This document shows positions 9,188 through 16,803 of a DNA stretch of 64,000 bases, one piece after another. The translations under genes and the position numbers were made by a program. Origin of the DNA: Streptomyces lincolnensis. Lineage in GTDB: Bacteria; Actinomycetota; Actinomycetes; Streptomycetales; Streptomycetaceae. The notes beneath the pieces are model-generated. The model ran no database searches, had not been told where the DNA came from, and was given only the letters and a program-made list of their open reading frames with translations. Positions within the stretch are counted from its first letter, which is position 1. Each line of letters begins with the position of its first letter. The stretch spans positions 124,001-188,000 of the forward strand of contig NZ_JAIHON010000005.1 of assembly GCF_021173675.1 (NCBI RefSeq), written 5' to 3'.

Positions 9188-9473
9188 CGAGGCATCCTCG
9201 CCAGTGACCACTTCGGGGCGCACCATCGGCGATCGAGTGCAGCCGGAGCGGGTTGACAAGAAGACACCTCGTACATGTACTTCCGAGTGCACCAGCATCC
9301 GAGATGTCTGCTCCAGAACGGCACTGGACCGCATTTGGCACCCAGATTGCCCGAATATGCCGCATGGACGGCAGACAGAAACGACGATACCTGTAGCGCA
9401 GATTCGACCCGGATTCGACCCCGAGGGTTTGTTCAGCTGGTAAACATGGCCTCTGACCTGCGGAAATGTGGAG
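9188..9473. other. Gene-free spacer next to rnpB
   Basis: I see no protein-coding signature. A repeated GATTCGACCC motif occurs at about 9403-9421 and resembles a tRNA T-arm by chance. No acceptor stem or anticodon arm can be built around it. The stretch marks the border between degraded DNA on the left and conserved core on the right. Confidence 0.5.
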
Positions 9474-9893
9474 CGGCAGACGAGTCAGGCTATACGCCGG
9501 GTTCTGTTCCGAGGGGCTCTCGCGAACCCCTCGGCGACGGCCATCCATCTAGGACCGGCGTTGCCGCCGGCCTCGTGCGGTCTACCCGCGGACTCGGGCG
9601 GGCAGCCCTCGGACGTCCGCGCAGAGCCCCGCCTGTTACAGCGCGGCTCCTTTTGACCTTGCTCCGGGTGGGGTTTACCTAGCTGCTCAGGTCGCCCTGG
9701 GCACTGGTGGTCTCTTACACCGCCGTTTCACCCTTACCCGACGCCGAAGTGTCGGGCGGTTTGTTTTCTGTGGCACTGTCCCGCGGGTCACCCCGGGTGG
9801 CCGTTAGCCATCACCCTGCCCTGTGGAGCCCGGACGTTCCTCGGGGAGTCCCTCAGGGGGATTCCACGCGGCCGTCCGCCCGGCTCGTCTGCC
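9474..9893 (-). ncRNA. rnpB: RNase P RNA (class A)
   Basis: Read on the minus strand this is the catalytic RNA of RNase P, which matures the 5' ends of tRNAs. The ends pair as P1 (GACGAG at the 5' end with CTCGTC at the 3' end). Conserved elements are in order: GAGGAACGTCCGGGCTCC near the 5' end, ACAGTGCCACAGAAA, GGGTAAGGGTGAAACGG, GTAAGAGACCACC, and near the 3' end ACAGAACCCGGCGTATAG. The length of about 420 nt fits actinobacterial class A RNAs. The 5' end lies inside the 3' end of the upstream EamA gene on the same strand, so its promoter must be within that coding sequence. Confidence 0.97.
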
Positions 9894-10803
9894 GTGTGGA
9901 CCATGTTACCGGGCGATCGGGGCAGGCCGGTTCCGCGGTCACCTGGGCCGGGCCGGCCGTGGCCAGGACGGAGCCTGCCAGGATCAGGGTGAAGGCCAGA
10001 CCCACCCCCAGCGTCAGTGACTCGTCCAGGAACAGCGCGCCCGCCGCCACCGCCACCGCCGGGTTGACGTACGTGAAGACCGTGGCCCGGGTGGGGCCCA
10101 CCTCCTTGATCAGCTCCAGGAAGGCCACGAAGGCCAACGCCGTGCAGATCACGCCCAGGCCCACCAGCGCCGTCAGGACCTGGGCCGAGGGGACGGAAGA
10201 CGGCCAGGTCAGTGCCGCCGCGGGGGCGTAGACCAGCGCCGCCAGGGCCAGGCAGGGGACCGTGAGGTGGAGGGACGGGACGTCCTTCAGCCACCTCGCG
10301 GCGATCAAGGGGGCCGTGGCGTAGCCCAGCACCGTCACCGCCACCTCCCCCAGCGAGCGAGCGTCTCCGCCCGTCAGGTGCGGGGCCGTCAGGACCGCGA
10401 CCCCCGCCAGCCCCAGGCCGAGTCCCGTCACGCGCCTCGCGCCCAACCGCTCCGTGTCGCCGAAGAAGCGGGCCAACGCCACTCCTACGATCGGGACGCC
10501 CGCGATCAGCAGGCCCGCCGTCGAGCTCGACAAGTGACGCTCGGCGTCCGTCAGCGTGTACCAGGGGCCGATGATCTCTATGCAGGCGAAGGCCAGCATG
10601 GGTTTCCAGTGCCGACGGATCGTCTGCGGCAGGCCGGGCTGGCGTAGCGCGAAGGGGAGCAGGAGTGCCGCGCCCAGGACGCAGCGCGTGAACACCACGA
10701 AGGACGGGGACAGCGGGGCCTCCACCGCCACCTTGATCATCAGGTAGGGGACGCCCCAGACCACTCCCATCAGGGAGAACAGGAACCAGCCGCGTGCAGT
10801 CAT
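9853..10803 (-). CDS. EamA/DMT family transporter
   Basis: The 316-residue protein has ten predicted TM helices arranged as two EamA repeats (about residues 5-140 and 150-285), typical of drug/metabolite exporters of amino acids or other small metabolites. It begins MTARGWFLFSLMGVVWG, and VGPTRATVFTYVNPAVAV is the characteristic last-repeat motif. It is 19 bp downstream of an AraC regulator on the same strand, so the regulator probably controls this exporter. The last 13 codons and the stop codon lie inside the rnpB 5' region. That accounts for the polar, non-membrane tail (SRADGRVESP). Confidence 0.92.
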   Translation of the reverse strand: MTARGWFLFSLMGVVWGVPYLMIKVAVEAPLSPSFVVFTRCVLGAALLLPFALRQPGLPQTIRRHWKPMLAFACIEIIGPWYTLTDAERHLSSSTAGLLIAGVPIVGVALARFFGDTERLGARRVTGLGLGLAGVAVLTAPHLTGGDARSLGEVAVTVLGYATAPLIAARWLKDVPSLHLTVPCLALAALVYAPAAALTWPSSVPSAQVLTALVGLGVICTALAFVAFLELIKEVGPTRATVFTYVNPAVAVAAGALFLDESLTLGVGLAFTLILAGSVLATAGPAQVTAEPACPDRPVTWSTRQTSRADGRVESP

Positions 10804-10822
10804 GCGGGCAGTTTCGGCGGCC

Positions 10823-11647
10823 TCACCGGCGACTGTCTTGAACGCTGTTGCGGTACGCCGCCGGGGTCACGCCCATCACGCGGCGGAACCAGCGCGTCAG
10901 GTGCGCCTGGTCGGCGAAGCCCACCAGGCCCGCCACCTCGGCCGGGCGATGGCCCGAGTCCAGCAGGCGCCGGGCCCGGCCCACGCGGTACTGCGCCAGC
11001 CAGGCGTACGGCGGCACCCCCATCGTCGTACGGAAGGCGCGGAGGAGTTGGTAGCGGGAGAGGCCCAGGTCCGTGGCGAGGTCGGCGAGGGACGGGGGGT
11101 CCAGGAGCTCGTCGGCCAGGCGGTCGCGTACCGCTCGGGCGATTCCGTCGGCGCCGGGGATCACGGAGTTCGCCGCGCGGGACGTGGAGTGGCGGCAGGA
11201 CAGGGCCGCGAGGAGCCAGGGCAGGCGGGACTCCGTCTCCAACGGGTCGGGGCAGGCGCTGAGTTGGGAGTGGGCGGCGAGGAGGGACGCGGCCAGTTCC
11301 GGGTCGTCGAGGAGTGGCTCGCGGAAGTGCGGGAGGGTGAGGTCGGCGGTTCCCTCGGTGAGGAGGGTGGGCATCGCGTACAGGGCTCGGTAGGCGTAGC
11401 CGTCGGTGGAGGTGCCCGGGCCGCCCGTGTGCATCTCGCCGGGGGCCAGGACGACTATGGAACCGGGGCCCGTGCGGATGTGGCCGCCCCGGTAGGCGAT
11501 GACCTCCGAGCCGCCGACGCACACGCCGATCGTGTACTCGTCGTGGGCGTGCGGGGCGTAGACGTGCTTGTCGAAGCGGGCGGTGAGGAGGTCGAGCGGG
11601 GGGCCGCAGCGGCCGAGCCGCGCTCTCGTCCACAGTGCCTGTTCCAT
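10823..11647 (-). CDS. AraC family transcriptional regulator
   Basis: The protein has 274 residues. An N-terminal cupin/AraC-binding domain (FDKHVYAPHAHDEYTIGV near residue 22; PGEMHTG near 70) is followed by a C-terminal double HTH (SLADLATDLGLSRYQLLRAF near 190 and AEVAGLVGFADQAHLTRWFR near 240). Such proteins often sense amino acids or metabolites and activate a neighbouring exporter, here the EamA gene 19 bp downstream. ATG at 11647 is chosen because the cupin domain begins soon after it and a GGGGGCG sequence precedes it. A longer in-frame extension has no homology-like features. A 20-bp tandem repeat sits just upstream. Confidence 0.92.
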   Translation of the reverse strand: MEQALWTRARLGRCGPPLDLLTARFDKHVYAPHAHDEYTIGVCVGGSEVIAYRGGHIRTGPGSIVVLAPGEMHTGGPGTSTDGYAYRALYAMPTLLTEGTADLTLPHFREPLLDDPELAASLLAAHSQLSACPDPLETESRLPWLLAALSCRHSTSRAANSVIPGADGIARAVRDRLADELLDPPSLADLATDLGLSRYQLLRAFRTTMGVPPYAWLAQYRVGRARRLLDSGHRPAEVAGLVGFADQAHLTRWFRRVMGVTPAAYRNSVQDSRR

Positions 11648-11660
11648 GCGCTCACGCCCC

Positions 11661-11700
11661 CCATGCCGTACCTGTCCGGCCCATGCCGTACCTGTCCGGC
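11661..11700. repeat. 20-bp perfect tandem repeat before AraC gene
   Basis: CCATGCCGTACCTGTCCGGC is repeated twice without spacing, 13 bases upstream of the AraC start. AraC proteins bind direct repeats about two turns apart, so this is a candidate operator. It could also be a simple duplication within the leader. Confidence 0.65.
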
Positions 11701-11726
11701 CTCCCCAGCGTGCAACGCCGGGCCGC

Positions 11727-12296
11727 TCAGAGAAAGTCCGCGGTGTCCAAGTCAAAGGCGAGGGGTTCGGGGAGGGCCAGCGGTTTACCGAAGGCGACGG
11801 CGTGCCGCTCCCGATAGTCGCCCGACTCCGGGTCGCTGAAGAGCGTGGTCCACGCGGTCTCGCGATCGACCAGCAGGTACAGGGGGACACCACCACGGGC
11901 GTAGCAGCGGCGCTTGATCTCGCGGTCGATCCGCGCCCCTGCCCGGGGCGTTACTTCCAGCACCATCGCCACGCCCTCGCAGGGCATCCAGGGGTCGGCG
12001 CCCCGAAACAGCCGTAGCGCCTTGGGGACGAGCGTGCCGTCGGGGATCACGTGATCCTGCGGGCAGCCCTCAGTGCTCCCCAGCTTGAGCCCCTTGTTGC
12101 CCGAGAACTGCATGTCCGTCGGAGTACGTCGGTACATCTGACCCACGACCCGGCTGACGCAGTGCTCGTGGTGGCCGTCCGGGACGGGGGTGACGAGGAG
12201 TTCGCCCTCGATCAGTTCCGCGCGCAGGCCCTCCGGTGTCTCCAGGTCGACGAACCAGTCCAGCAAGGTCTTCCGCGTGATCGGATCAAGTGCCAT
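11727..12296 (-). CDS. Uma2 family (PD-(D/E)XK-like) protein
   Basis: The 189-residue protein has the Uma2/DUF820 fold, a restriction-endonuclease-like domain that is very common in Streptomyces and of unknown role. Recognisable parts are ELIEGELLVTPVPDGHHEHC near the N-terminus, VIPDGTLVPKALRLFRG (the central PD region), MVLEVTPRAGARIDREIKRR (the E-x-K-like catalytic strand, here E-x-T) and GVPLYLLVDRE. The catalytic Lys of the family is replaced or displaced, so nuclease activity is uncertain. Start ATG at 12296 follows GTGGGGGG. It stands alone, divergent from the MerR gene. Confidence 0.85.
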   Translation of the reverse strand: MALDPITRKTLLDWFVDLETPEGLRAELIEGELLVTPVPDGHHEHCVSRVVGQMYRRTPTDMQFSGNKGLKLGSTEGCPQDHVIPDGTLVPKALRLFRGADPWMPCEGVAMVLEVTPRAGARIDREIKRRCYARGGVPLYLLVDRETAWTTLFSDPESGDYRERHAVAFGKPLALPEPLAFDLDTADFL

Positions 12297-12380
12297 GCCC
12301 CCCACGCAACACCGCCGCAGCCGCTCACCGGTGCCGGACCGCGCGGGATCACCTGTACAGGAACGCTCCCGCCCCGTCGC

Positions 12381-12411
12381 TTGACCCTGCCGCGACGTCA
12401 ACCTCTCTACT
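12381..12411 (+). promoter_or_regulatory. MerR-type promoter (19-bp spacer) for a leaderless gene
   Basis: TTGACC (12381-12386) and TCTACT (12406-12411) are separated by 19 bp. That is the over-long spacing MerR regulators correct by twisting DNA. The -10 box lies 6 bases before the ATG at 12418, so transcription probably starts at the start codon. Confidence 0.65.
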
Positions 12412-12417
12412 GGTCCC

Positions 12418-13191
12418 ATGCGGATCGGAGAACTCGCCGGCGCCGTCGGTGTGACCACGCGGACGGTGCGGCACTACCACCATCTGGGGCTGTTGCCGGA
12501 GCCGGAGCGGCTGGGGAACGGCTATCGGGACTACACGCTCAGGCATGCCGTCGTGCTGGCGCGGATCCGGCGGCTGACGGAGTTGGGGCTGGGGCTGGCC
12601 GAGGTGCGGGATGTCCTCGCCGAGGACGCGGGGAAGGATCTGGCCGAGGTGCTGACCGAGCTGGATGAGGATCTCGCTCGGCAGGAGGCGGCCATTCGTC
12701 GGCGGCGGGAGCGGCTGCGCGCCCTCCTCGAAAGGGAGGAACTGCCCGCCGAAGGGCCCGTCTCGCCCGAGCTCGCCGCGCTGTTCGGCGAGGTGGGGCC
12801 CGTGTCCGACTCCCCCATGGCCGCCAAGGACCGCGAGATCCTCGCGATGCTCGACACGACGGCCTCTCCGGAGGCCCGGGAGCAGTTGATCGGACTGTTG
12901 GGCGCCACCTTCAACACGCCGGGTGGGGCGGAACGGGCCCGGGCGGCGTACTCGCTGCTCGACGCGCTCGTCGACGCCGACACGGACGACCCCCGCGTGG
13001 ACGAGGCCGCGCGCGCCCTCGCCGCCTGTCTGCCCGCCGAGCTGCTGCCCACCGCCGCCGTCGACCCCGACGGCTCCCACGACAGTTTCCTGCGCGCCTT
13101 CTACGCCGACTTCGCCCCCGCCCAGGCCGAGGCGATCCGCCGCACCCTGCGCATCCTCGCGGAACAGCAAGAGGACGGAGGAACTCCGTGA
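12418..13191 (+). CDS. MerR family transcriptional regulator
   Basis: The 257-residue protein has a classical MerR winged helix (MRIGELAGAVGVTTRTVRHY with RLGNGYRDY following), a dimerisation coiled coil (about residues 75-110) and an effector domain of about 140 residues typical of drug- or stress-responsive MerR proteins. The message is probably leaderless: there is no RBS, and a promoter with a 19-bp spacer ends just before the ATG, as expected for autoregulation. The last codon overlaps the start of a membrane protein gene (ATGA), which is therefore its likely target. The effector is unknown. Confidence 0.9.
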   Translation: MRIGELAGAVGVTTRTVRHYHHLGLLPEPERLGNGYRDYTLRHAVVLARIRRLTELGLGLAEVRDVLAEDAGKDLAEVLTELDEDLARQEAAIRRRRERLRALLEREELPAEGPVSPELAALFGEVGPVSDSPMAAKDREILAMLDTTASPEAREQLIGLLGATFNTPGGAERARAAYSLLDALVDADTDDPRVDEAARALAACLPAELLPTAAVDPDGSHDSFLRAFYADFAPAQAEAIRRTLRILAEQQEDGGTP

Positions 13192-13799
13192 AGACCGTAC
13201 TGATCCTGGCCCGCTATGAGCTGCGGATGCTGGTGAGTCTCGCCCTGTGGGTCACCCGCCGTAGTCACGGCACCGGAACCGGTCAGGCCTTCGGGTACGC
13301 CCGAGGCCAGGGCGCCATGATGTTCGGGTTCGCGTTCGTGTGCCTGGTCGAGACGGTCACGATGTCGGTGCTGCTGAAGGACCTGCCGGTCGTGCACGCC
13401 GTGGTGTTCGTGCTGGACGTGTACACCATCGTCTTCGTCATCGGGCTGCACGCGTCGAACGTCGTACGACCCCACGTGCTGGAGCCGGACGCGCTGCGGA
13501 TCCGCCGGGCCGTGCACGTCGATCTGCGGATACCGCTGGAGCGGATCGTGTCCGTACGGCGGGAGCTGCGCGCCACGCACACGTGCAAGGACGGCGAACT
13601 CGACCTGGCCATGGGCGCGCAGACCTCCGTCACCCTCGAACTGACCGAGCCGATCACCCACTTGACGTTCCTGGGCCGCCCTCGGCGGATCCGGCTGGTC
13701 CGGTTCCACGCCGACGACCCCGACGCCCTGGTCCACGCCGTCAGGCAGGCGCGAAGCGCACGGCCGCTCGCCTCTCCGGTCCCGGATCTGCCCGCGTGA
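13188..13799 (+). CDS. Membrane protein with PH-like cytosolic domain
   Basis: The 203-residue protein of unknown function is coupled by ATGA to the MerR gene. Two hydrophobic segments are visible (about residues 42-62 and 70-92). A soluble half with alternating beta strands follows (RIRRAVHVDLRIPLERIVSV through THLTFLGRPRRIRL), which resembles bacterial PH domains. The tail is short and disordered. The gene's last 59 bases overlap the 3' end of the convergent RNB nuclease gene. A role in envelope stress under MerR control is an inference from position only. Confidence 0.75.
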   Translation: MKTVLILARYELRMLVSLALWVTRRSHGTGTGQAFGYARGQGAMMFGFAFVCLVETVTMSVLLKDLPVVHAVVFVLDVYTIVFVIGLHASNVVRPHVLEPDALRIRRAVHVDLRIPLERIVSVRRELRATHTCKDGELDLAMGAQTSVTLELTEPITHLTFLGRPRRIRLVRFHADDPDALVHAVRQARSARPLASPVPDLPA

Positions 13800-15180
13800 G
13801 CCGCACCCGCAGCCGCTCCCCCAGCCGCAGCCCCGCCCCCTCGACCCGGCCGATCACCGCCGGGGATTCCAGCTGCACCACACCGACCGTCGGCCGGCGC
13901 TCGCCCAGCTCCACCACGCAGCCGTCGAACACCTCCCCCACCCGGTCCTTCAGCAGCGCGGCCTCGACAAGGTCCACGCACTCCCGCTCCACGGCGGAGG
14001 CTCGCCGCCCTCCCTCGGTCATCTCCCGGGGCAAGGAATCCAACGCGGCGAGCACCCACTCGGGCGGGGCGGCCCCCGCCACCGCCGCGAGGCAGATCTC
14101 CGAGGCGTACCGGTCGGCGAGGCGCCGCAGCGGGGCCGTGCAGTGGGCGTAGGGCGCGGCGACGGCTGCGTGCGTGGTGATGTCGGGGACGGCACCGTCC
14201 CGGAAGACCGTGTAGCCGGCGCCGCGCAGCAGGGTCGTGCACTCCTGGAGGAAGGCCGCGTGGCGGGGAACCGTCGGATCCAGGGACCGGATCAGCGCGG
14301 CGTACGACACATGGTGCGGCCAGTCGATGCGCAGGGCGAGCGCGGTACGGCGCAGGCGGCCGACGGCGCCGTCGGGGGCGGCGGGGAGGGTGCGGAGCAC
14401 TCCCGTGCCGTATTCGATCATCAGCTCCGCCGCCGCCATGCCGGTCAGCAGGGAGATCTGCGCGTTCCAGCCTTCGGAGGGGAGCGGGGCGCGGTACGTC
14501 AGCTCGTACGTGCCGCCGTTCCGCTCGACGATCTCCTGCTCAGGCACATTCAAAGAGATCCCGCCCCGCTCGACCTCCAGCGCCTCCCGCAGCCGGCCCA
14601 CTTCGGCGAGCAGCGCGAGCGGCTCCTCGGCAGTTCCGCCGTCGATGTCCTTCTGCACACCCGCGTAGTCCAGCTTGGCCCGGCTGCGGACGAGGGCCCG
14701 GCGGACGTCGACGGCGACGGTACGGCCGTCGCCGTCGAGGTCGATCGTCCACAGCGCCGCCGGGCGCACCTGGCCGGGCAGCAGGCTGGCGGCGCCCTCG
14801 CCGAGCACCTCGGGGTGCAGCGGGACCTTCTCGTCGGGGAAGTAGAGGGTCATCACCCGCCGGTGGGTCTCCGCGTCCAGCGTCGAGCCGGGTACGACGA
14901 AGGCGGCGACGTCGGCGATCGCGTACCGCACCCGGTAGCCGCCGCCACGCGGGGAGCCACGCCGGGACAGGTGCATCGCCTGGTCGAGGTCGGTGGCGGT
15001 GGGCGGGTCGATGGTGAACAGGGGGATGTCGGTGGCGTCGTGCTCCGGCAGTACGGGGGGCCGCTCGGCCTCCGTCACGGCCTCGGGCGGATAGGTGTCC
15101 GGTACGCCGAGTTCGGTGCGGAGCGCGGTGAGGGCGGCCCGGAGGGGGGCGTCGGTCACGCGGATCGGGCGACGGGGCAT
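13741..15180 (-). CDS. RNB-domain 3'-5' exoribonuclease (RNase II/R family)
   Basis: The 479-residue protein is dominated by an RNB catalytic domain. The metal-binding Asp cluster is visible in FTIDPPTATDLDQAMHL near residue 55, followed by YAIADVAAFV, YFPDEKVPLHPEVLGEGAASL and the later HCTAPLRRLADRY motif near residue 345. A C-terminal beta-rich OB/S1-like domain covers about 400-479. No N-terminal cold-shock domains are present, so it is the short actinobacterial form. It would degrade RNA from the 3' end. The start is ATG at 15180. TACGCT lies 6 bases upstream and no RBS is visible, so the mRNA may be leaderless. Confidence 0.93.
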   Translation of the reverse strand: MPRRPIRVTDAPLRAALTALRTELGVPDTYPPEAVTEAERPPVLPEHDATDIPLFTIDPPTATDLDQAMHLSRRGSPRGGGYRVRYAIADVAAFVVPGSTLDAETHRRVMTLYFPDEKVPLHPEVLGEGAASLLPGQVRPAALWTIDLDGDGRTVAVDVRRALVRSRAKLDYAGVQKDIDGGTAEEPLALLAEVGRLREALEVERGGISLNVPEQEIVERNGGTYELTYRAPLPSEGWNAQISLLTGMAAAELMIEYGTGVLRTLPAAPDGAVGRLRRTALALRIDWPHHVSYAALIRSLDPTVPRHAAFLQECTTLLRGAGYTVFRDGAVPDITTHAAVAAPYAHCTAPLRRLADRYASEICLAAVAGAAPPEWVLAALDSLPREMTEGGRRASAVERECVDLVEAALLKDRVGEVFDGCVVELGERRPTVGVVQLESPAVIGRVEGAGLRLGERLRVRLTRADPGPERRAAVRFAPA

Positions 15181-15246
15181 GTAGCGAGCGTAGGACCGGG
15201 CTCACCGCGGAGCACGCCGTAGAGCACGCCGTACGCTGTCGCAAAG

Positions 15247-15288
15247 CTCTACAGGAACAGCTCTACAGGAACAGCTCCACAGGAACAG
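15247..15288. repeat. 14-bp tandem repeat, three copies, before yaaA
   Basis: CTCTACAGGAACAG occurs twice exactly and once as CTCCACAGGAACAG, with no spacers. It lies between the divergent RNB and yaaA genes. It may be a regulator-binding array or a slippage product. Confidence 0.75.
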
Positions 15289-15320
15289 AAGTCTGTGGAG
15301 AGACAGAAGGAGATCCACCC

Positions 15321-16103
15321 GTGCTAGTCCTGCTGCCGCCCTCCGAAGGCAAGGCGTCCTCCGGCCGCGGCGCCCCGCTGAAACTGGAGTCGCTGTCGCT
15401 GCCGGGGCTCGCCGACGCCCGTGCCGCCGTACTGGACGAGCTGGTCGAGCTGTGCGCGGCGGACGAGGAGAAGGCGCGCGAGGTGCTGGGGCTGAGCGAG
15501 GGGCTGCGCGGCGAGATCGCGAAGAACACGGAGCTGCGGACGGCGGGGGCGCGGCCCGCCGGGGAGATCTACACCGGTGTGCTCTACGACGCTCTCGGCC
15601 TGTCCTCCCTGGACCCGGCCGCGAAGAGGCGTGCCGCCCGGTCTCTGCTGGTCTTCTCGGGGTTGTGGGGTGCCGTCCGGATCACGGACCGGATCCCCTC
15701 GTACCGCTGCTCGATGGGGGTGAAACTGCCGGGGCTCGGGGCGCTGGGCGGTCACTGGCGTACGGCGATGGCGGCGGCGCTGCCCGAGGCGGCGGGCGAC
15801 GGGCTGGTGCTGGATCTGCGGTCCTCGGCGTACGCGGCGGCGTGGAAGCCGAAGGGTGAGATCGCCGGGCGGACGGCGGGGGTGCGGGTGCTGCACGCGC
15901 CGACGCGGAAGGTGGTCAGCCACTTCAACAAGGCGACCAAGGGGCGGATCGTCCGCGCCCTGCTGTCGGCCGGGGTCGCTCCGAAGGGGCCGGCGGAGCT
16001 GGTGGAGGCGCTGCGGGATCTCGGGTACGTGGTGGAGGTGGAGGCGCCCGCCCGGGCGGGGCAGGCGTGGTCGCTGGACGTGCTGGTGGACGAGATCCAC
16101 TAA
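15321..16103 (+). CDS. yaaA: Peroxide stress protein YaaA (DUF328)
   Basis: The 260-residue YaaA/DUF328 family member begins with the diagnostic LVLLPPSEGKASSGRG and contains YTGVLYDALG (near residue 80), LVFSGLWGAVRITDRIPSYR (near 110) and RTAGVRVLHAPTRKVVSHFNK near 195. In E. coli YaaA limits DNA damage by lowering free iron during peroxide stress, and the fold binds DNA. The GTG start at 15321 follows AAGGAGAT, 7 bases away. The promoter region carries a three-copy 14-bp tandem repeat. It is probably monocistronic, with the aldolase gene 62 bp downstream. Confidence 0.92.
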   Translation: MLVLLPPSEGKASSGRGAPLKLESLSLPGLADARAAVLDELVELCAADEEKAREVLGLSEGLRGEIAKNTELRTAGARPAGEIYTGVLYDALGLSSLDPAAKRRAARSLLVFSGLWGAVRITDRIPSYRCSMGVKLPGLGALGGHWRTAMAAALPEAAGDGLVLDLRSSAYAAAWKPKGEIAGRTAGVRVLHAPTRKVVSHFNKATKGRIVRALLSAGVAPKGPAELVEALRDLGYVVEVEAPARAGQAWSLDVLVDEIH

Positions 16104-16165
16104 AGCTATTGCAAGGTACGCAACAGCCTTTGCGCAGACTGCACACACTGGGCAGGATGAGAGCC

Positions 16166-16789
16166 ATGGCCTCATCACCGCTGGACCTCGCCCCCGTCGT
16201 GCCCGTCGTCGTCATCGAGGACGCCGCCGACGCCGTACCGCTCGCGCGGGCGCTCGTGGCGGGCGGGCTGCCCGCGATCGAGGTGACGCTGCGGACGCCG
16301 GCCGCGCTCGACGCGATCCGGGCGATCGCCGACGGGGTGCCGGACGCCGTGGTCGGGGCGGGCACGGTGATCACGCCCACGCAGGTGGAGGAGTCGGTGG
16401 CGGCCGGGGCGCGGTTCCTGGTCAGTCCGGGCTGGACGGACGTCCTGCTGGAGGCGATGCGGGCGTCCGGGGTGCCGTTCCTGCCGGGGGTGTCGACGAC
16501 GTCGGAGGTCGTGGCGCTGCTGGAGCGCGGGGTGCGGGAGATGAAGTTCTTCCCGGCCGAGGCGGCGGGCGGTACGGCGTACTTGAAGTCGCTCGCGGGG
16601 CCGTTGCCGCAGGCGCGGTTCTGCCCCACGGGCGGGATCGGCCCGGGGAACGCGCCCGCGTACCTGGCGTTGCCCAACGTCGGCTGCGTGGGCGGTACTT
16701 GGATGCTCCCGCCGGACGCGCTCGCGGCGCGGGACTGGACCCGGGTGGAGGCGCTGGCGCGGGAGGCGGCGGGGCTGCGCGTCCGGTGA
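16166..16789 (+). CDS. eda: KDPG/KHG aldolase
   Basis: The 207-residue TIM-barrel class I aldolase splits 2-keto-3-deoxy-6-phosphogluconate or 4-hydroxy-2-oxoglutarate to pyruvate plus an aldehyde. Family motifs are VVPVVVIEDA at the N-terminus, AGGLPAIEVTLRTPAAL (catalytic Glu), GAGTVIT, the Schiff-base lysine in REMKFFPAE and the phosphate loop CPTGGIG. ATG at 16166 is preferred to one at 16157 because AGG lies at proper spacing before it and homologous proteins begin a few residues before VVPVV. No partner dehydratase is adjacent, so it may serve hydroxyproline, glyoxylate or sugar-acid breakdown. Confidence 0.9.
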   Translation: MASSPLDLAPVVPVVVIEDAADAVPLARALVAGGLPAIEVTLRTPAALDAIRAIADGVPDAVVGAGTVITPTQVEESVAAGARFLVSPGWTDVLLEAMRASGVPFLPGVSTTSEVVALLERGVREMKFFPAEAAGGTAYLKSLAGPLPQARFCPTGGIGPGNAPAYLALPNVGCVGGTWMLPPDALAARDWTRVEALAREAAGLRVR

Positions 16790-16803
16790 CCCGGCCCGTA
16801 CGG

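Noticed and set aside
9400..9425. tRNA T-arm-like GATTCGACCC repeats beside rnpB
   Set aside because: No acceptor stem, anticodon arm or D-arm can be formed around them.
10802..11839. A 345-codon plus-strand frame opposite the AraC gene
   Set aside because: It has no recognisable domain and shows the Arg/Gly-rich composition of antisense frames. AraC motifs are clear on the other strand.
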